Assembly: GCF_964355755.1 (NCBI RefSeq)
Contig: NC_092675.1
Span: 25,400,412-25,460,411 of the forward strand
Reading direction: 5' to 3'
Origin: Antedon mediterranea
Taxonomy: Eukaryota > Echinodermata > Crinoidea > Comatulida > Antedonidae
DNA length: 60,000 nt
Both the position numbers and the translations under genes were made by a program. Below the pieces are notes generated by a model that was given only the letters and a program-made list of their open reading frames with translations, was not told the origin of the DNA and made no database searches. Numbering within the stretch: position 1 is the stretch's first letter; every line of letters begins with the position of its first letter. Shown here piece after piece: positions 26,231-39,640 of this stretch.

Positions 26231-28653
26231 CATGCATTTAAATTAAAAATATGATTTGATATTCTTTAAAATCAGTTTGCCCATTATAAATTCAGATTGT
26301 ATTAAATTAACTTTCTGATGAATAACATTTACATGCGAGACAAGTTTCGCTTAATTAAAGCTTAATTAATCGATAAAACACTAGCAGTTAATACTTAAAA
26401 ACTTTATGATCAGCATGCTGCAGTAAAAATATTCAAATCACAGTAAATAGGAACTTGCCAGATACTATAAATCTTTTCACTTCCATAGCTTAGGGCATCC
26501 TTTTAGCTCAAGTCCATCCAAATTTATGTCATGGATATCAACATTGGTGCACACATAAAATTGATAATCCATTTTAAACTATCCATGTCATAACATATGA
26601 TCAATCTTGAATCACCCCCACCCCCAAAATCTATTAATTTAGTTATGTAAATACATGATACTTGACAAAAGCAGATAAAGGACTTATGTAGAGACACCAT
26701 GTCTTCTGACAAACGGTGATGGTAATTTTCTATCGTTAATCGTATAACACCTATACCTTGATTTCACTATTGGGAAGATATTTTTTTTTATATTTCTGAT
26801 TCAGTGCAAGTCTCTTAAACAATTCATCTCTGACAGTACAGACAAACTGAATATATTGGATCATCACTGTAACACCAGATTGTCGAAACTTTTGACAACT
26901 ATGGAAATCAACAGGATATTAAAACCACATTATTAGATGGATTTGGCAAGGTTATAGACAGAGCATTAAATATTTCTGAAAAGTATTAACTGATTAATAT
27001 TGGTGTATTGCATAGAATTGGTATGCTATTTATGCATTACCAACATAACCAGATCATTAGTTAAAGTCAAGTCAATCTGTAGAGGGCCATACTGTATATA
27101 AATTAATAAGCAAGACATTCTACTTGTTTCAGGTTGTCACATACTAATTAACAATTTGATTATAATAATTAAGACAGATTTTAAGCTATATGAGGTGTTG
27201 TACAGTATCGGTACTATTGTAGACAATCTCAAATACTAGTCCATTATCGCTGAGGGATGTTTTACTTTTATCTTCTTATATCATAGCTCATATTACACTT
27301 GAGGGCTATTGTTGATTTATCCAGGTAAGTAGGCATGTAATAGACTCTGAATACTATAGCATTTTTGCTTGTTTTATTTTTAAAAAATTACTTATTTGAA
27401 GATAAATCATCAAGCATGGAGGAATGAGCTTCCGCTCAATGACAATCCATTAGGAATTAGACTATTATTAGATCATTCCATACTGCATGCCATGGAAAAT
27501 CAAGATTATCCTCCTATAGATCAGAATTGCAGCTAGATAAGAATTGACTATTCATATAATGATATCATAGCAGTTGTTCATCATACTTATAATCTCAATT
27601 GCAAGACAAATTGTCGATAACATTTTCTAATGTCTATCATAATTTTATAGTTATATTTTCAAGGCTACATTTTATTTGGATATTTATATGCAGTAAATCT
27701 ATCATTAAACACCATTCTTTTTATAACATGAAGTTGAAGAGCTTTGATGTTATGTATTAGATTGGTAATAAAGTAAGTACTAAGCAATGTTAAGCAAAAG
27801 GTTTGGCAGAAAATTTTAAAATTTCATTTATCACAATCCAATAGCAAAATGGTCAAAATAGCAACTCCGTAGGCCGAATTTAGTTTCATTATAAATAGGC
27901 CACAAATAATTTAATCATTATTTCTAAGAAAAAAATCATAGGCCAAATTAAAAACATATGAACAGGAAAATACTGTAGTATTGTATGTTCATGGAAAGAA
28001 AAATGGGTCAGATTACTGTTGTCAATTTTCTTAAATTATTATGAAATTAAACATCATATCTTCATTATTCAAAGTTTAGCATAGATATAAATTAGTATGC
28101 CAAGCAAGCCTCCAAATGAAAAGTTGGAATCATGAACTAATATTATAACGTCTGATAAATTCAACCCAGTTTATATTTAATGCAATCACTTCCAATTGTA
28201 GACAAGAAATTAGAGCAAGTAATGTATATTAAAAATGGAACTGCGCCAGTTCCTCTTTAGCCACTTCTCAAGGGAATACAAAATCCAACCTACAAACGGA
28301 TATGGAAACAATCTGTGATGGAATAGTAACACTCGTTTATCTTCCCTGCCATTTCTAATGTGTATGATTAACATTTATTTTGACAATTCATGTTAAGCCA
28401 CAGAGATTGTTAATTTAAGTTCTAAGTAACATTGCAAATTATTGTGTGGTTGAAATCTTTAAAAGCATTGCACGGGGATTGGAAAAAGTGTAATACCTAC
28501 AACTAATGGTAAAGTGTGATGGTTTACATACTTGCTTCCATATCAGAGTAACTAGGTTTAGTTCTTATCCTAGTGTTACAGTTAAACATCATTGTCTTCT
28601 ACCATGAAAATTACACTAACCAAGTAGCATTGGTAGCTATGAGTGCCTTTTAC
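26231..28653. other. Non-coding AT-rich sequence
   Basis: Apart from the dispersed repeat at 27301, no gene or RNA is supported. Confidence 0.4.
27301..27355 (+). repeat. Dispersed short repeat, copy 1
   Basis: GAGGGCTATTGTTGATTTATCCAGGTAAGTAGGCA…TAGACTCTGAATA. Diverged copies occur at 29648-29700 and 36544-36600, all on the plus strand. The sequences upstream of the shared block differ among copies, as for the 3' end of a retroelement or a fixed short motif. Confidence 0.55.
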
Positions 28654-28828
28654 CTGAACAAACCTATGCTCTCCAGAACTTGATAAGTCAAGTTACTAGA
28701 AAACCCCTCAACTATAATGGACCAGTCCGCAACTATGCCATCATTATGTGAACGTGCCACCGTCATCATTTTGCTTCCAAGCGGTAAAGCAGTATCGTTT
28801 GGTAGTTTCAAACTTGTTGGTTGAACAC
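28654..28828 (-). CDS. Candidate orphan exon (unrecognised product)
   Basis: A 175-nt minus-strand segment is open in one frame only. It is bounded by a weak acceptor (…ACTCAAAG) and a reasonable donor (TTCAG then GTAAAA). The peptide contains LPLGSKMMTVARSH and DGIVADWSIIVEGF and looks less biased than the hydrophobic chance ORFs nearby. I do not recognise the family. No neighbouring exon could be joined, and the acceptor lacks a pyrimidine tract. It may be a lone exon of a long gene, a retro-relic, or chance. Confidence 0.2.
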
Positions 28829-29647
28829 CTTTGAGTATGTTCACATGTGTTTTAATCTGTAGATTACCTTAATGATGTATTATCCCCCTGAAAAATAATT
28901 CTTAATCGAAAAAAAATGTATTTACCTGAAAAAACTGTAATTTGAAGCAAAAAATTGTTTTTGGTTAAATTTAACCATTTATTTTGTCATTTTATAAGTG
29001 ATAACATTATTTTGTTATTATTATTATTTTCGTTTTTTTTTCTATGATTAACTTGATTAAAATTACAAAATAACATATTCAAAGTCTCATTTAATTAATC
29101 TTCATTTTTCATGTTTTTTGGGGACAATACATCTTTCAGCCACACCAGCCTATTCATTCATGGCTCTAATACACTTAATATTTGATTTAAGAGTCAGACT
29201 TTTAATTGATATTTAATATTGTGATGTAAATATCCAACTTCACTGTCTCTCCTAACTTTCTTGCACTTGATCTTTCTTGTCATACAAACAGTTTCCTTCT
29301 TTTTTACCAAATGTTCATAAAATAAATAGTCTCTGTTTTGCTGTTTTATCATACACCTTTTCCTATTTCATCCTACCAAACAATTTATCAATGTTGCATT
29401 CAATACAGATTAACAACCCATTTACAGTTAGTTTAAACAGAAGTCTACACGTTATAATATAAAATAAATACCTTTTACACCTTTATAATGTGATGAATGA
29501 CAAACAATAATGGCTGTTTAACTTTATGCTACGGTGGTACGAAAACAATTATGAGGCTACTAGGTGCGTGGTTCGCAGACAGTGCCATTATCCAATAGGG
29601 GTGCTTTATTTTCTTCTTTTCATTATTGTTCCCTCTTTTTGGAAATA
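28829..29647. other. Non-coding AT-rich sequence
   Basis: No supported gene or RNA. Confidence 0.4.
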
Positions 29648-29700
29648 GAGGGCTATTGTCGGTTTATCCAGGTTAGCAGGCACGATATAGACTGTAATAG
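29648..29700 (+). repeat. Dispersed short repeat, copy 2
   Basis: GAGGGCTATTGTCGGTTTATCCAGGTTAGCAGGCACGATATAGACTGTAATA. The +2 position of the donor-like GGTAAG word found in copies 1 and 3 is kept, but the word is altered here to GGTTAG. Confidence 0.55.
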
Positions 29701-31349
29701 TTGATCTTAAAAAACACGGCCTGATTTATATTTTTCACACAATAACCAATGAATTCATATATAAATATGTAATTTAAAATTTCATTCAAGATCTTGAACT
29801 AAAAGGTGTGTCCTTGGATGCATCATCGCATTAAAAATGCCTATCTGGTTTTACAATGAGGAAATAACTATCAAGGTGAGTAAAGTCCTCAATTTTGTTG
29901 GCAGCAGAAACAGGGAACACATTTTAAAAACCACTTAAATTGAATTTCCAAAATAGAAACACCTACAGTAATATTGCTATTTATTGCTATGAAAGTATTA
30001 GCAGCACATAGGTAAAAATTAATGTTTAATTGACATTGGAAGTAAAAGGTTAAGAACTTCTTTTGACCAATGACCACACACAGTATTATATCTATTATAA
30101 TCATGCTCAAAATAAACCTAACTTTCTTGGCATTAAGCAGCAACACACATAGGTGGATCCAATTGGACTAACCCAGGCACTACATACTAATCTTTTTTAA
30201 AGGTATTAATGAAAAAATAATTATAACGACTATAATACAATACTAATGGCAATCTGCAATTCTCATATGAAAACATATTTTTAAATGTCAAAATTTTCAT
30301 GCATGTATAAATGATTTAACACACCTTGCAACATATGTGTAGTAGGGCCTTGTATGATTTCATATTTGTAAAATATGTACGGCATTCTTCATTTTACAGG
30401 CTCATACAATTACCAGTATGTAATGGCAAGTCAACAAATTAATTTGTACAGATTGTTATACTAAAATTATTAATAACTTGCATACTCCAAGTAATAAATC
30501 ATAATTTATAATTTCATAATAACCTCGTGATTGATTTCCCTTCGGGGGCACATTCCTTTCAGCACATTTTTGGAAGAAAAATCATTGCACTGAAACACAG
30601 AAATGTTGGAAAAAAATATACTTATCAACAATTAAGCATTGCGTGGGAGGGTTTTTAGCTTTTAGTCACTTGTTCATGCATTTAAGAAAACCTACGCACT
30701 CCAGAATTTATCATCATCTGCATTATTAAATCATACACCATCCCACCACAAAATGAAAATTGAATATTGCATAGCTTCAATTTGCATTTCCTCCACCCAC
30801 TAAGGGCCCGACTAAGGGACATATTTTCTCACTACACATGGACATGGTTCATTCACTGGGGCACTAATGGTTGTATAGGCACTTTACAACTGAATTACTA
30901 TGTGACTAGGTTCAGATTTTCACCTATATCTGTATAAGAGGGAGTGAGATGCAAAATTGGAGAATTAGTGATATCTCAATCTCATATATAAATTCCAAAA
31001 TGTTTGCAATTTTGCTAAATATAGCTTCATTAAGAGTTTAAATAAAATTGGACAAAATTAAGATTTTCCAGTATGTAATGTTTTAAACTTCAAAATGTTG
31101 AAAATGGAAAGGAAATGAAAATTTGAAATTCAATTTACATTTGGATTAAATAAATTTCACTCACTAAGTAGGCCTATATCTGACGGTCAGTTGAAAGCAG
31201 TGTTCACTTTGTTTGTGATGTGATAAACATTCTGTGTCTGAATTATGACTGTTTAACAGTTTAAAGATCATCAGGGAATGATAACCTGAACATTTAAAGA
31301 AGATACAAAAACATATCCAAGACATATGATATTTATGTTTTAAAAGCTG
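29701..31349. other. Non-coding AT-rich sequence
   Basis: An isolated GTTGGCAGCAGAAACAGGG word at 29899-29917 matches the right end of the Harbinger-like family, but I find no matching left end nearby. Nothing else is recognised. Confidence 0.4.
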
Positions 31350-31525
31350 TGTTCACACTTCCAGGCAAGCAAAGATTATGACAAGGGTGATAATTTTTCC
31401 AACAAAACAGGAACAAATTATCATGAGCTAGCCTAGTTACCATGTCCTTTCACTGCTGATCTCTAGTCTGAAAAGGGCCGCTTTCTGGCTACGGGCTTGC
31501 TAGGATGCTAGTGGCAGTGAACATA
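31350..31525. mobile_element. Possible MITE remnant with GTTCAC ends
   Basis: GTGTTCACACTTCCAGGCAAGC at the left is roughly mirrored by GCTTGC…GCTAGTGGCAGTGAACATA at the right. The outer word resembles the ends of the 8810-9063 element. The inverted match is imperfect, so this is tentative. Confidence 0.3.
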
Positions 31526-34500
31526 ACAATTATAATTATGGAAATGCATATTGTAAAATGATGAAAGACTCAAATTTTTAATTTGAAATCAAAAATGTTG
31601 ATATAACACGATCGACGATATCATAAGAAACAGACTTATTAAACCAAAATAAGACATGACAGAAGTTACCTAATTTCTAACAGAGATTCTTTCGACACAA
31701 AAAATCAATGGAAAATTAAACATTTAAATTGCATCATGCTATAATAAATTATTAATAATAATAGTACTATAATAATAATAATGTCTGTAAAAACATAATA
31801 ATTATATTATATTTCTAACATTCAATGAAGACTTTAATTGTACTTTGCAATATCTCTAACTTATAGGTCATGTTTAAACCTATACACACAACACGCAAGA
31901 ATATGTAGAACTACTACTGAATTGAATTATTTCCTTAATGCACATTTGCAAACACATGTGTGAAACATTGCTTTGAAGGTGTGACATTAGCTGGTGAAAT
32001 TGGGTCATCATCAGTAATTTATCAGCATTTGAAGAACACTAGGATTGCTGTCTGTCATACCAACAAACCAATGTTTTTATGATTATCGACGCACAATTAC
32101 ATACTTCCTAAATGTTGTGTTTGTAAATTTTTAGAAAAGAGATAATTTAGAATCAAGGTAAAGTTAATTAATAAGCAATTAAATATATTAGATCCATTAT
32201 GGGAACTTTAATTAGCATAAATGTAACTGTTAAAGCATTAATTACAAAAATAGGTTTTAAAACCTCCTTTGCAAACACAATTTGGATTGAATCCTCATAT
32301 TCAACATAAGCGTTTACGCAGGATTAATGCAATCATTCTGTTTACTTAACCACATACACTTTCCTAACATACAATTAGCAAAAGAGTAATTCTGCTGATT
32401 TGCCTTTAATGGATGATAGAAAGTACATCAATCATAAATCATGGTGGGAAGAAATGACAAAATTTGAGCCTAGCCAAGCCGCAATGGATGAAGGAAGGAT
32501 GTGCAGTGTACACACAGACTATAGTCACGGTGTCTTGGATTAGGTTCAATCAATGGTGCTGATATATATCATATGATGACAGTCTAACGATGATTATGAT
32601 AGGTGACCACAAAAATTACTAGCGCATCAAAATAAGTGCTGACTCTAATGAACTATCAATTCAATATCTTAAGTTTTTTAATTTAAGAAGTATCTTCCAA
32701 ATTTGGGGGATGTACAATTTTCAAACAAAAGGTGAACCTATTAAATAGCAATAGGTAACAGATAGAGGAATAATCATGAATAACAATAAGTAGTATAACA
32801 TTTATTTTATTCTGATCTTATAAAGCGTTAACAGTAACTATAAAAGGTGCATTAATAAATTGTTGAATATTGATTTCAATGAAATAACATAAAAAGTAAT
32901 AATAATTCATAATAAGCCTCATTCAACAAAGTTTAGAAGGTCCTACATCACACAATGTTCCTAACCTTATTTTGTAAACGCTTTCCGCTTTTCTTATTTT
33001 CTCACTTGTTTAAATATAGGACAATAAGTAAGGCAATTAACTCTTCTTACACTCAGCCTTGTGAAAATAAAGTCACGTCACGTTGAGAGGTAAGCCCAGA
33101 GGATCAAAGAAGCATAATTTGTCTCCTAGAGTAATCAGACATGTTACTGACCAATATATCGGAATAAATGGATGAGCAAATACTATCAAATTGTTGAGTG
33201 AATAATAGATTAGGATTAGTTTTCTTTCCTGCAATATTAACGGTCGTAAAACTTGGGTTGAGGACTTTAAGGGAAAAATTGCTCAGCTGCAAATTGGGGC
33301 ACATTCTAAAAATGATGGATTTTAAAGCAAGTAGTACTTTGTGTGCATGTACAAAAACGGGCATCCAATATAAACATAAAATATGTAAGTATAAAGGCAT
33401 TATTCGCTAAACATAAACTTTTTTTATGTCTTTTCAAAATGAATTACTATATTAATCAGGTTGAGCAACAAAATTTGAATATTTATGCTATAAATAAATA
33501 GTAATGAATATTGGACACACAAAACTACAAATCATTTTTTTTTTCAAATATGCATTCATTTACAACATTATACACTAGGTAAAATGCTGTAGTTTAAAGG
33601 TAAAACATAAAAAAAACAATTTAGTTTTTATTATGAAGAATGAAAATAAAACTAACAGATAAACACAACACTTCAATAACTTTATCTTGACTCAACAAAT
33701 AAAGTATGAGGTGCTGAATCTTAAATAAAAAACTGATTATAATCTTTTGACGTCATTTTGTACTTAAAACACAACCTATTTGAGAGTTAAGACGTCAATT
33801 GACTAAGCAAACCTGTCAATAATTTCATAATGTGAAATAAGAAAGTCAAATATTCATTGAATAGTAAACAGTAGAATAATTATACATAACTTCTTAATAT
33901 ACAAATAGAAAGTGAATAGTGGCCTACAATGATCATCATTCACTTTATTCTAAGGTTAATTTTTAATTTTTTTTTTTTAAATACAGATGAAGAAACAACT
34001 TTAAACTTATATAATTCACATGTCTTCCTATTTCCTATTCTTTAATTTTTGTAAATGCTTGCCATAAACAAACTCTACTTAATAATAATAAACAAACTTC
34101 CCATAGGATTAAATCCACCCAACATTGGACCACTGAGGTTTTTCAGGTTAAAACAGATACGAAGAAACAACTTGAAACTTATATAAGAGTACATTTTCAT
34201 TAAACTTTTAAAAACTATATAAATGTTCAAAATATTGCTAATTCTAAAATATTTTTGATTTCTTTCACTTTATTGTACGTTCCTTCTTAGATTCTTATCC
34301 TTTTGACAACATTTAATCATCTAAATGAGTGTATAATTGTGAAACATAATGGACTGTACATTCAAATCATCAGTTAGTAAAAAAATAAGCTTTTAAGTAC
34401 GTCAGGAAAAAGGAATTTTTCACAGTGCTAATTGAAAGATACTTAAAATGTAGGCAATTTGTAATGTTCATAGAATCCTTTAGAAAGACACTGAGTTTTA

Positions 34501-36003
34501 GTGAGCAAAGCCTACAGTTATTATGATTAATAATGAAGACAGGTGGAAGATTAGTAGAGAATTAGACTTTTATGAAAATGAATTAATTAAAGCACTTTAC
34601 CATACTCAACCTAGATATGCAAAAGGGTCATAACGACTTTATCCAAGAGTTTTCTCTGTGTATCTTCAGGAAAAAATTCAACCAGATATCAATGGAATGC
34701 TACAGTGCCGTTCCAACACATGGATTAAGAAATACAGTTATGAAATGATCAAAAAAGGTTGTAGACCTAGGTTGAGAAAATAATAAATAAAATCAGAGAC
34801 AACATGCATGGAAAACATTTGATGTGATCTTTTTAATCATCAAATGTGCAAATTAGATACGAACTCTACATGGAAATAATTTGATATACAACTGAATTCA
34901 CTGCTATACTAGACAAACTGCTAACCAGCTAGCACTCTTTAAATTTATGGCCTATTCGAATCCTAATGGGTAATCTATAAACAGAATTTTCAAAAGTACT
35001 GTAAACATGCCAATGTTTTGTTTATTTACATCAAATAATGGTAGTGGTACACAGCAACATGAAACATGTCACATTGCCAAGAGTATTGTTTATATGTTAT
35101 GTTGACCTACATTGACATTACTACACATGTTCTTAAAACCCGTTCTTTGTTTAGCAATGCTATGTGATAGGGTGACTTCAATAAACCATCTATTCTAGCT
35201 TTAATTGCAGTGCAGTGCAGTCAAGAAAAAAACTAACAATGTTTTTTAGAAATGGTATAATAGGGGTGACTATAGTAAGGCTCTATATCTGACAAAACCA
35301 ACTATAACCAAGTTTTGACCACCAGTGACTACAGTTTTATAGTTTTCCCACTCCAAAGTATGATGTAATGAAAACAACATTTTTTTATGTACCGGATAAT
35401 AGGCATCATTATCAGCTTTCTCAAATGTAAAATTCACCCATGGGTATAATCGGAATAAAAATGGGCATAAATCACATTAAAAAGATATAATCATGTATGA
35501 CAAATAAGCTGACCTTTAATGATAACATCTATTACTGTAGTTCACACATGGTGAAAAATAAATGTTGCCATTCTGACTGAATAAGGAGATAAGTTGATAT
35601 AAAGTTGTTTACATGAGTATTGTGGGTGGGAGCGGAAGGATGTGCTGGTTTGGAGGTTGCGGAATTCACACATCGTTGACTTTAAATTTTAAATATATAA
35701 TATCTAATTACTGTAAATAAAAATACAAACATGCCACATACACATTTCTTTGTGCCCTCTACATTACATTGAGACTATTTTTTTTTGTTTTTTGTTCCAA
35801 TGTACCACCATCATCATTTCTTTCGTAACTAAAGACGTTACAACATACAAAGATTAACGTGATACGTTGTATTCAGTTGAATAGAAGTTCAAATACACAC
35901 ATAAAGCAAAGCTTACTGTAATACTGTATACGTTCTACTTAAGTTTAAGTGTGCATGCCCATGTTGTGTCATCACTAGAGAAAAACAGACATGGTTTTGA
36001 TCC
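31526..36003. other. Non-coding AT-rich sequence
   Basis: No supported gene. Two overlapping opposite-strand frames at 33104-33410 have no motif. There are AAT-type microsatellites at about 31741-31785. Confidence 0.45.
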
Positions 36004-36543
36004 GTTTAAAATCGGACCACCACCACCACCACAGTCTGAATGCATGCAATGCAAGGGCCAGTGTGCGATGATTAAATGAGATCGTCATCCCTGGTGTGTA
36101 TATTGCCGCAACTGTAGCCAGGAGTTACTGTGTGATGTTTGTGTACATTCGACGGCTTCAATTTTCCGAGACCATCGTGGTGTGCAAGGGTGGTAGGCTG
36201 AAGAGGAGTCCCCGGCCATGCCAGAAGCTAATGAGTTGGTGATTCTGGACGCGTCTGCACATGCTGCTGCGCCTCTGAGTAGAATATGCAGGACAGTGGT
36301 GTGTCCCCGGCCATGCTGGAGGAAATCACAGCAGTGGTTCTAGCTCTTTGAAGGAAGAACAGTACCATCGCTGGAGGCCGATGGATATGATAGCGATAAG
36401 ACTGACCTCGTTAGTGAGCGAGCACCTATCGGAGGCACAAGGGGATGCAGATTCATGGAGTCGATGCCTGTTGCAGACTAGTCCACTGTAGTCCAGGAGT
36501 ATCCTAGAAACTTTTTGTATTTAAGCCCCCTCCCCCTTCTGTA
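36004..36543 (+). pseudogene. Gag-like zinc-knuckle relic of a retroelement
   Basis: This block is clearly richer in GC than its flanks. One frame reads ECMQCKGQCAM, a stop, then DRHPWCVYCRNC…LLCDVC…HRGVQGW and a second stop. The spacing C-x2-C-x3-C…D-x-HPxC-x2-C-x2-C…C-x2-C resembles the cysteine/histidine region near the start of gag-like ORFs in DIRS/Ngaro-type or related invertebrate retroelements. A GTCCCCGGCCATGC word recurs at about 36210 and 36306, indicating a partial internal duplication. The relic ends at the dispersed repeat at 36544. No polymerase follows. Confidence 0.35.
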
Positions 36544-36600
36544 GAGCACGGGTTATTGTCGGTTTATCCAGGTAAGCAGCACTTATAGATTACGAACACC
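36544..36600 (+). repeat. Dispersed short repeat, copy 3
   Basis: GAGCACGGGTTATTGTCGGTTTATCCAGGTAAGCAG… lies directly downstream of the gag-like relic. That position suggests the repeat may be the terminal part of the same retroelement family. Confidence 0.5.
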
Positions 36601-39528
36601 CTTGGTTTGGTTTGTGTAAGATTCTTGTTTACTTTAAAGTTTTTACTAACTACCTCTGGTCACATCACAAATAGCCAATTGTTTCTGTTGGTAACCATTT
36701 CCTTTACTGTCAGTCATAATTTGGTGTGAATTACATCATTTAATGGAAGACACCAATCTTTCCACATGGATTGTATAAAAACAGACATTTAATTTCCTGG
36801 AAAACATACGAAATGGTATTTTAAACTGTCATATCCAAGAGGTAAACTCAGGTTTTATACTGCATTTTGTCAACAAAATATCTTCCTACTACAAACATAG
36901 GATGCATTTAACTACACGTCAGTAACGGCTTCAGACAGTGTTTTTGCGTTAATTTCACTAAAAATATAGTTTACATTGCACAAACTGGGTCTTTTTGGTT
37001 TCAGTAAATCAAAGGCACTTTGAAGTAACTGATTAGTAATCAACAATTGTTTTACCACAAGCAGTACAGGTGAATGGGTTAATGGACAAATTAGACATTA
37101 GGTGTTTGAATAGCAAATAAAATACAAATATTAATCTAATAGCTGTAAAGACTAAATACTTACTTTAACAACGTTCTGCCGAATAGTCAAAATATTTATC
37201 TCAATTTAATGAGGTTGAACTGTATTTTGGGTCACCTCACATCCAGAATAACTGATTATATTATATATAATTTTGTTAAATTCATACCTCTAACCCGCAC
37301 CCCCTCCCTTCTTGTCGGTCTCTTCATAAAAAAGCTATCCTTGTGCACGATTAAGCATAAACTGAAACACTATACAAACATATGACTTACATTGACTCAA
37401 TATCAAGCATTTGGCGTCATTTAATGTCAAATGATTTTAGAAACAGACTCGTTTAGTAGATAATATCAGACAAAATAGATGAAAGGGAAAAGTAACAAGT
37501 TCAAATGTCAGACAGTTGGAGACACAGCATAAAAAGAATGTTGGAAACACAAACATGATAGCACTTGATACTTAAAATTCAGATCATCGCAGTGTTTGAT
37601 GTAAAATTGTTATGAGTAATGACGAAGAAAACGTGGGAGAATGTGGAAAATCTAATGTTTTTAATATAAAGGTTAAAAATCCTGTCAAAAAGCATCTATT
37701 TTCAAGACATTCAAAATGAACTTTATATTTAAATAAACTTAGATGCCTGTGACATATTTAATTCATTAAGTTCACTAGCTACTATAACTATCATAAAAAC
37801 AAGTTTCAGATGTAAATTCCACTTCTCACATGGTATTTTCTGCCGATGCACCTTTCCTTTGGAATCATCATTTATTTATTTATTATTATTAAACTTGATC
37901 ACTGCACAAAAAGGCAGCAAAAAGAAAGGGACAAGCACCTCTATCCACATCCCCACTTAAAATACAAATAACGGTAAAAAAAATTATTAAACAATTATAA
38001 AAATGCACAAAGTAAATATAAAAATACCTAAAATATATGACTTACTTTTTAAATATTTACTATAATGAATAAAATTTGAGAAATAAATAAATAAAATATG
38101 GTATGACATTAAAACTTTTATATATGAATATGATACACCAAAACATACCTACATTTAAACGGGTTAAATCTGTCAATTAAACGATTGTAACCTATGTGAG
38201 CTCTTTTGGTAAAGAGCACCTCTAAATATTCATAATTATAGTATAATCATTATTTATTATATACCGAAAAAAACAATATCCATAAATTATAAAATATTTG
38301 TAAAATCATTGTTTCAAGGAAAAATGCAGTAAGATAATTGCATTGTAGTGGGAAATTAATTTGGTACCATAGAATTTCATGAATCACAGGAGTGAACATA
38401 CGTGACCATTTTCGTGACAATTTTAAATTCATAGTCCCTAAATTTAAAATGATGAGAAGAACCAAGTAATGCACATACTCCTTCAGATGTCATCGTAATA
38501 ACTTTTATATTGTATTGTTTTTTATATGTGGTTTAAATAAATATTAACTTAAACCATCAACATACTGTAGTAGACATGTATAACTAAAAGCTTGCTGGGA
38601 TACAATGCATGTCAATCTATGAGGAAAAGCTTTTACAGAATAAGTGAACATTCAAAATACAGACTACTTTACAAATTCTATATTAACTTGGAAAGTCACT
38701 TGATAGAAAGCTAGTTTATATTTAAAGAATTTTCTTTTTTTATGGCGTAAAAGAAATACATTATTGAAGCATTACAAACCCAGCAAGAAAAAGTTAATTT
38801 TCTAAAGTTCATAATAGTTGTCATTATAGAGGGCAGTATACATAATTCTATACATTTACTAATTTGAGATGTATTCTAAGTTTCTATTCCTAAAACGTAA
38901 TGAAACTAAATCAACAACTGTTTCGTATTATGTCTGGGCCAAGTATCACTGTTCTATCCAATGAACTGATATGATAAATATAGCAAGTACCAAACAACTC
39001 AGCTGATAGGTGGGAAGAACAAAAGTTGCCAACCAATAGTCTACCGATTTAAAATCAAGATGAAGTGTCATCTAGTTTTGAGTTTTTATTTGCTATCCAG
39101 TTATCCATTACTATTATACATTAAATTTTAATATATATGTTAAGTAGATATGAAAAGAACTGAAAGACAATATTTAGGAGAAAATAGTTTACATTTCATA
39201 GGAATTCAAACAAATAAAAACCTACTTACTTTGCAATATTACTTTAGGTTGTTTCAGTACAAAAATAATTTTATTTGCTGTGTTGACCATTCTCCTGTAA
39301 ATTAAAGAAGGTTAAATAGATATAATAAATAGAATAAATGTATCACATAAAACATAGCCAATTTGTGTCATACTGTATTAAATATAGTTGTAGTGTTAAA
39401 GAAGACACTAACTGTTTTGTGATTTGTATATTTATATACTTCTTTTAATGTCATACATGTATCTCACAAATTACATGATGGAAAACTATATCAATCCTAT
39501 TTGAGGGGGTGGCATAGAAACAGTTGGC
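36601..39528. other. Non-coding AT-rich sequence
   Basis: No supported gene. A TTTATTTATTTATTATTATT run at about 37870 followed by a unique stretch may be a reversed LINE tail. The frame at 38250-38474 has no recognised motif. Confidence 0.4.
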
Positions 39529-39640
39529 ACCATGTCAGGATTGAACCCTGGACTTTGGGATTAGAAGGTAAGCATGTTATCCAGAAGGTAAGCATGTTAT
39601 CCAAAAGCTTACAGCTCCACTACTACTTCACCAGCGGGTT
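39529..39640 (-). mobile_element. tRNA-derived SINE or tRNA relic
   Basis: On the minus strand, GGGTTCAATCCTG (39534-39546) fits the RNA polymerase III B box, preceded at the expected distance by a degenerate tRNA-like half (…GTGGAGCTGTAAGC…). A 20-bp segment (AAGGTAAGCATGTTATCCAG) is tandemly duplicated inside it at about 39563-39602, which destroys any tRNA cloverleaf. It is not a functional tRNA. Confidence 0.4.

Noticed and set aside
33104-33410. Overlapping 98- and 70-codon ORFs on opposite strands
   Set aside because: Neither has motifs, splice context or coding-like composition. They overlap each other, so at most one could be real.
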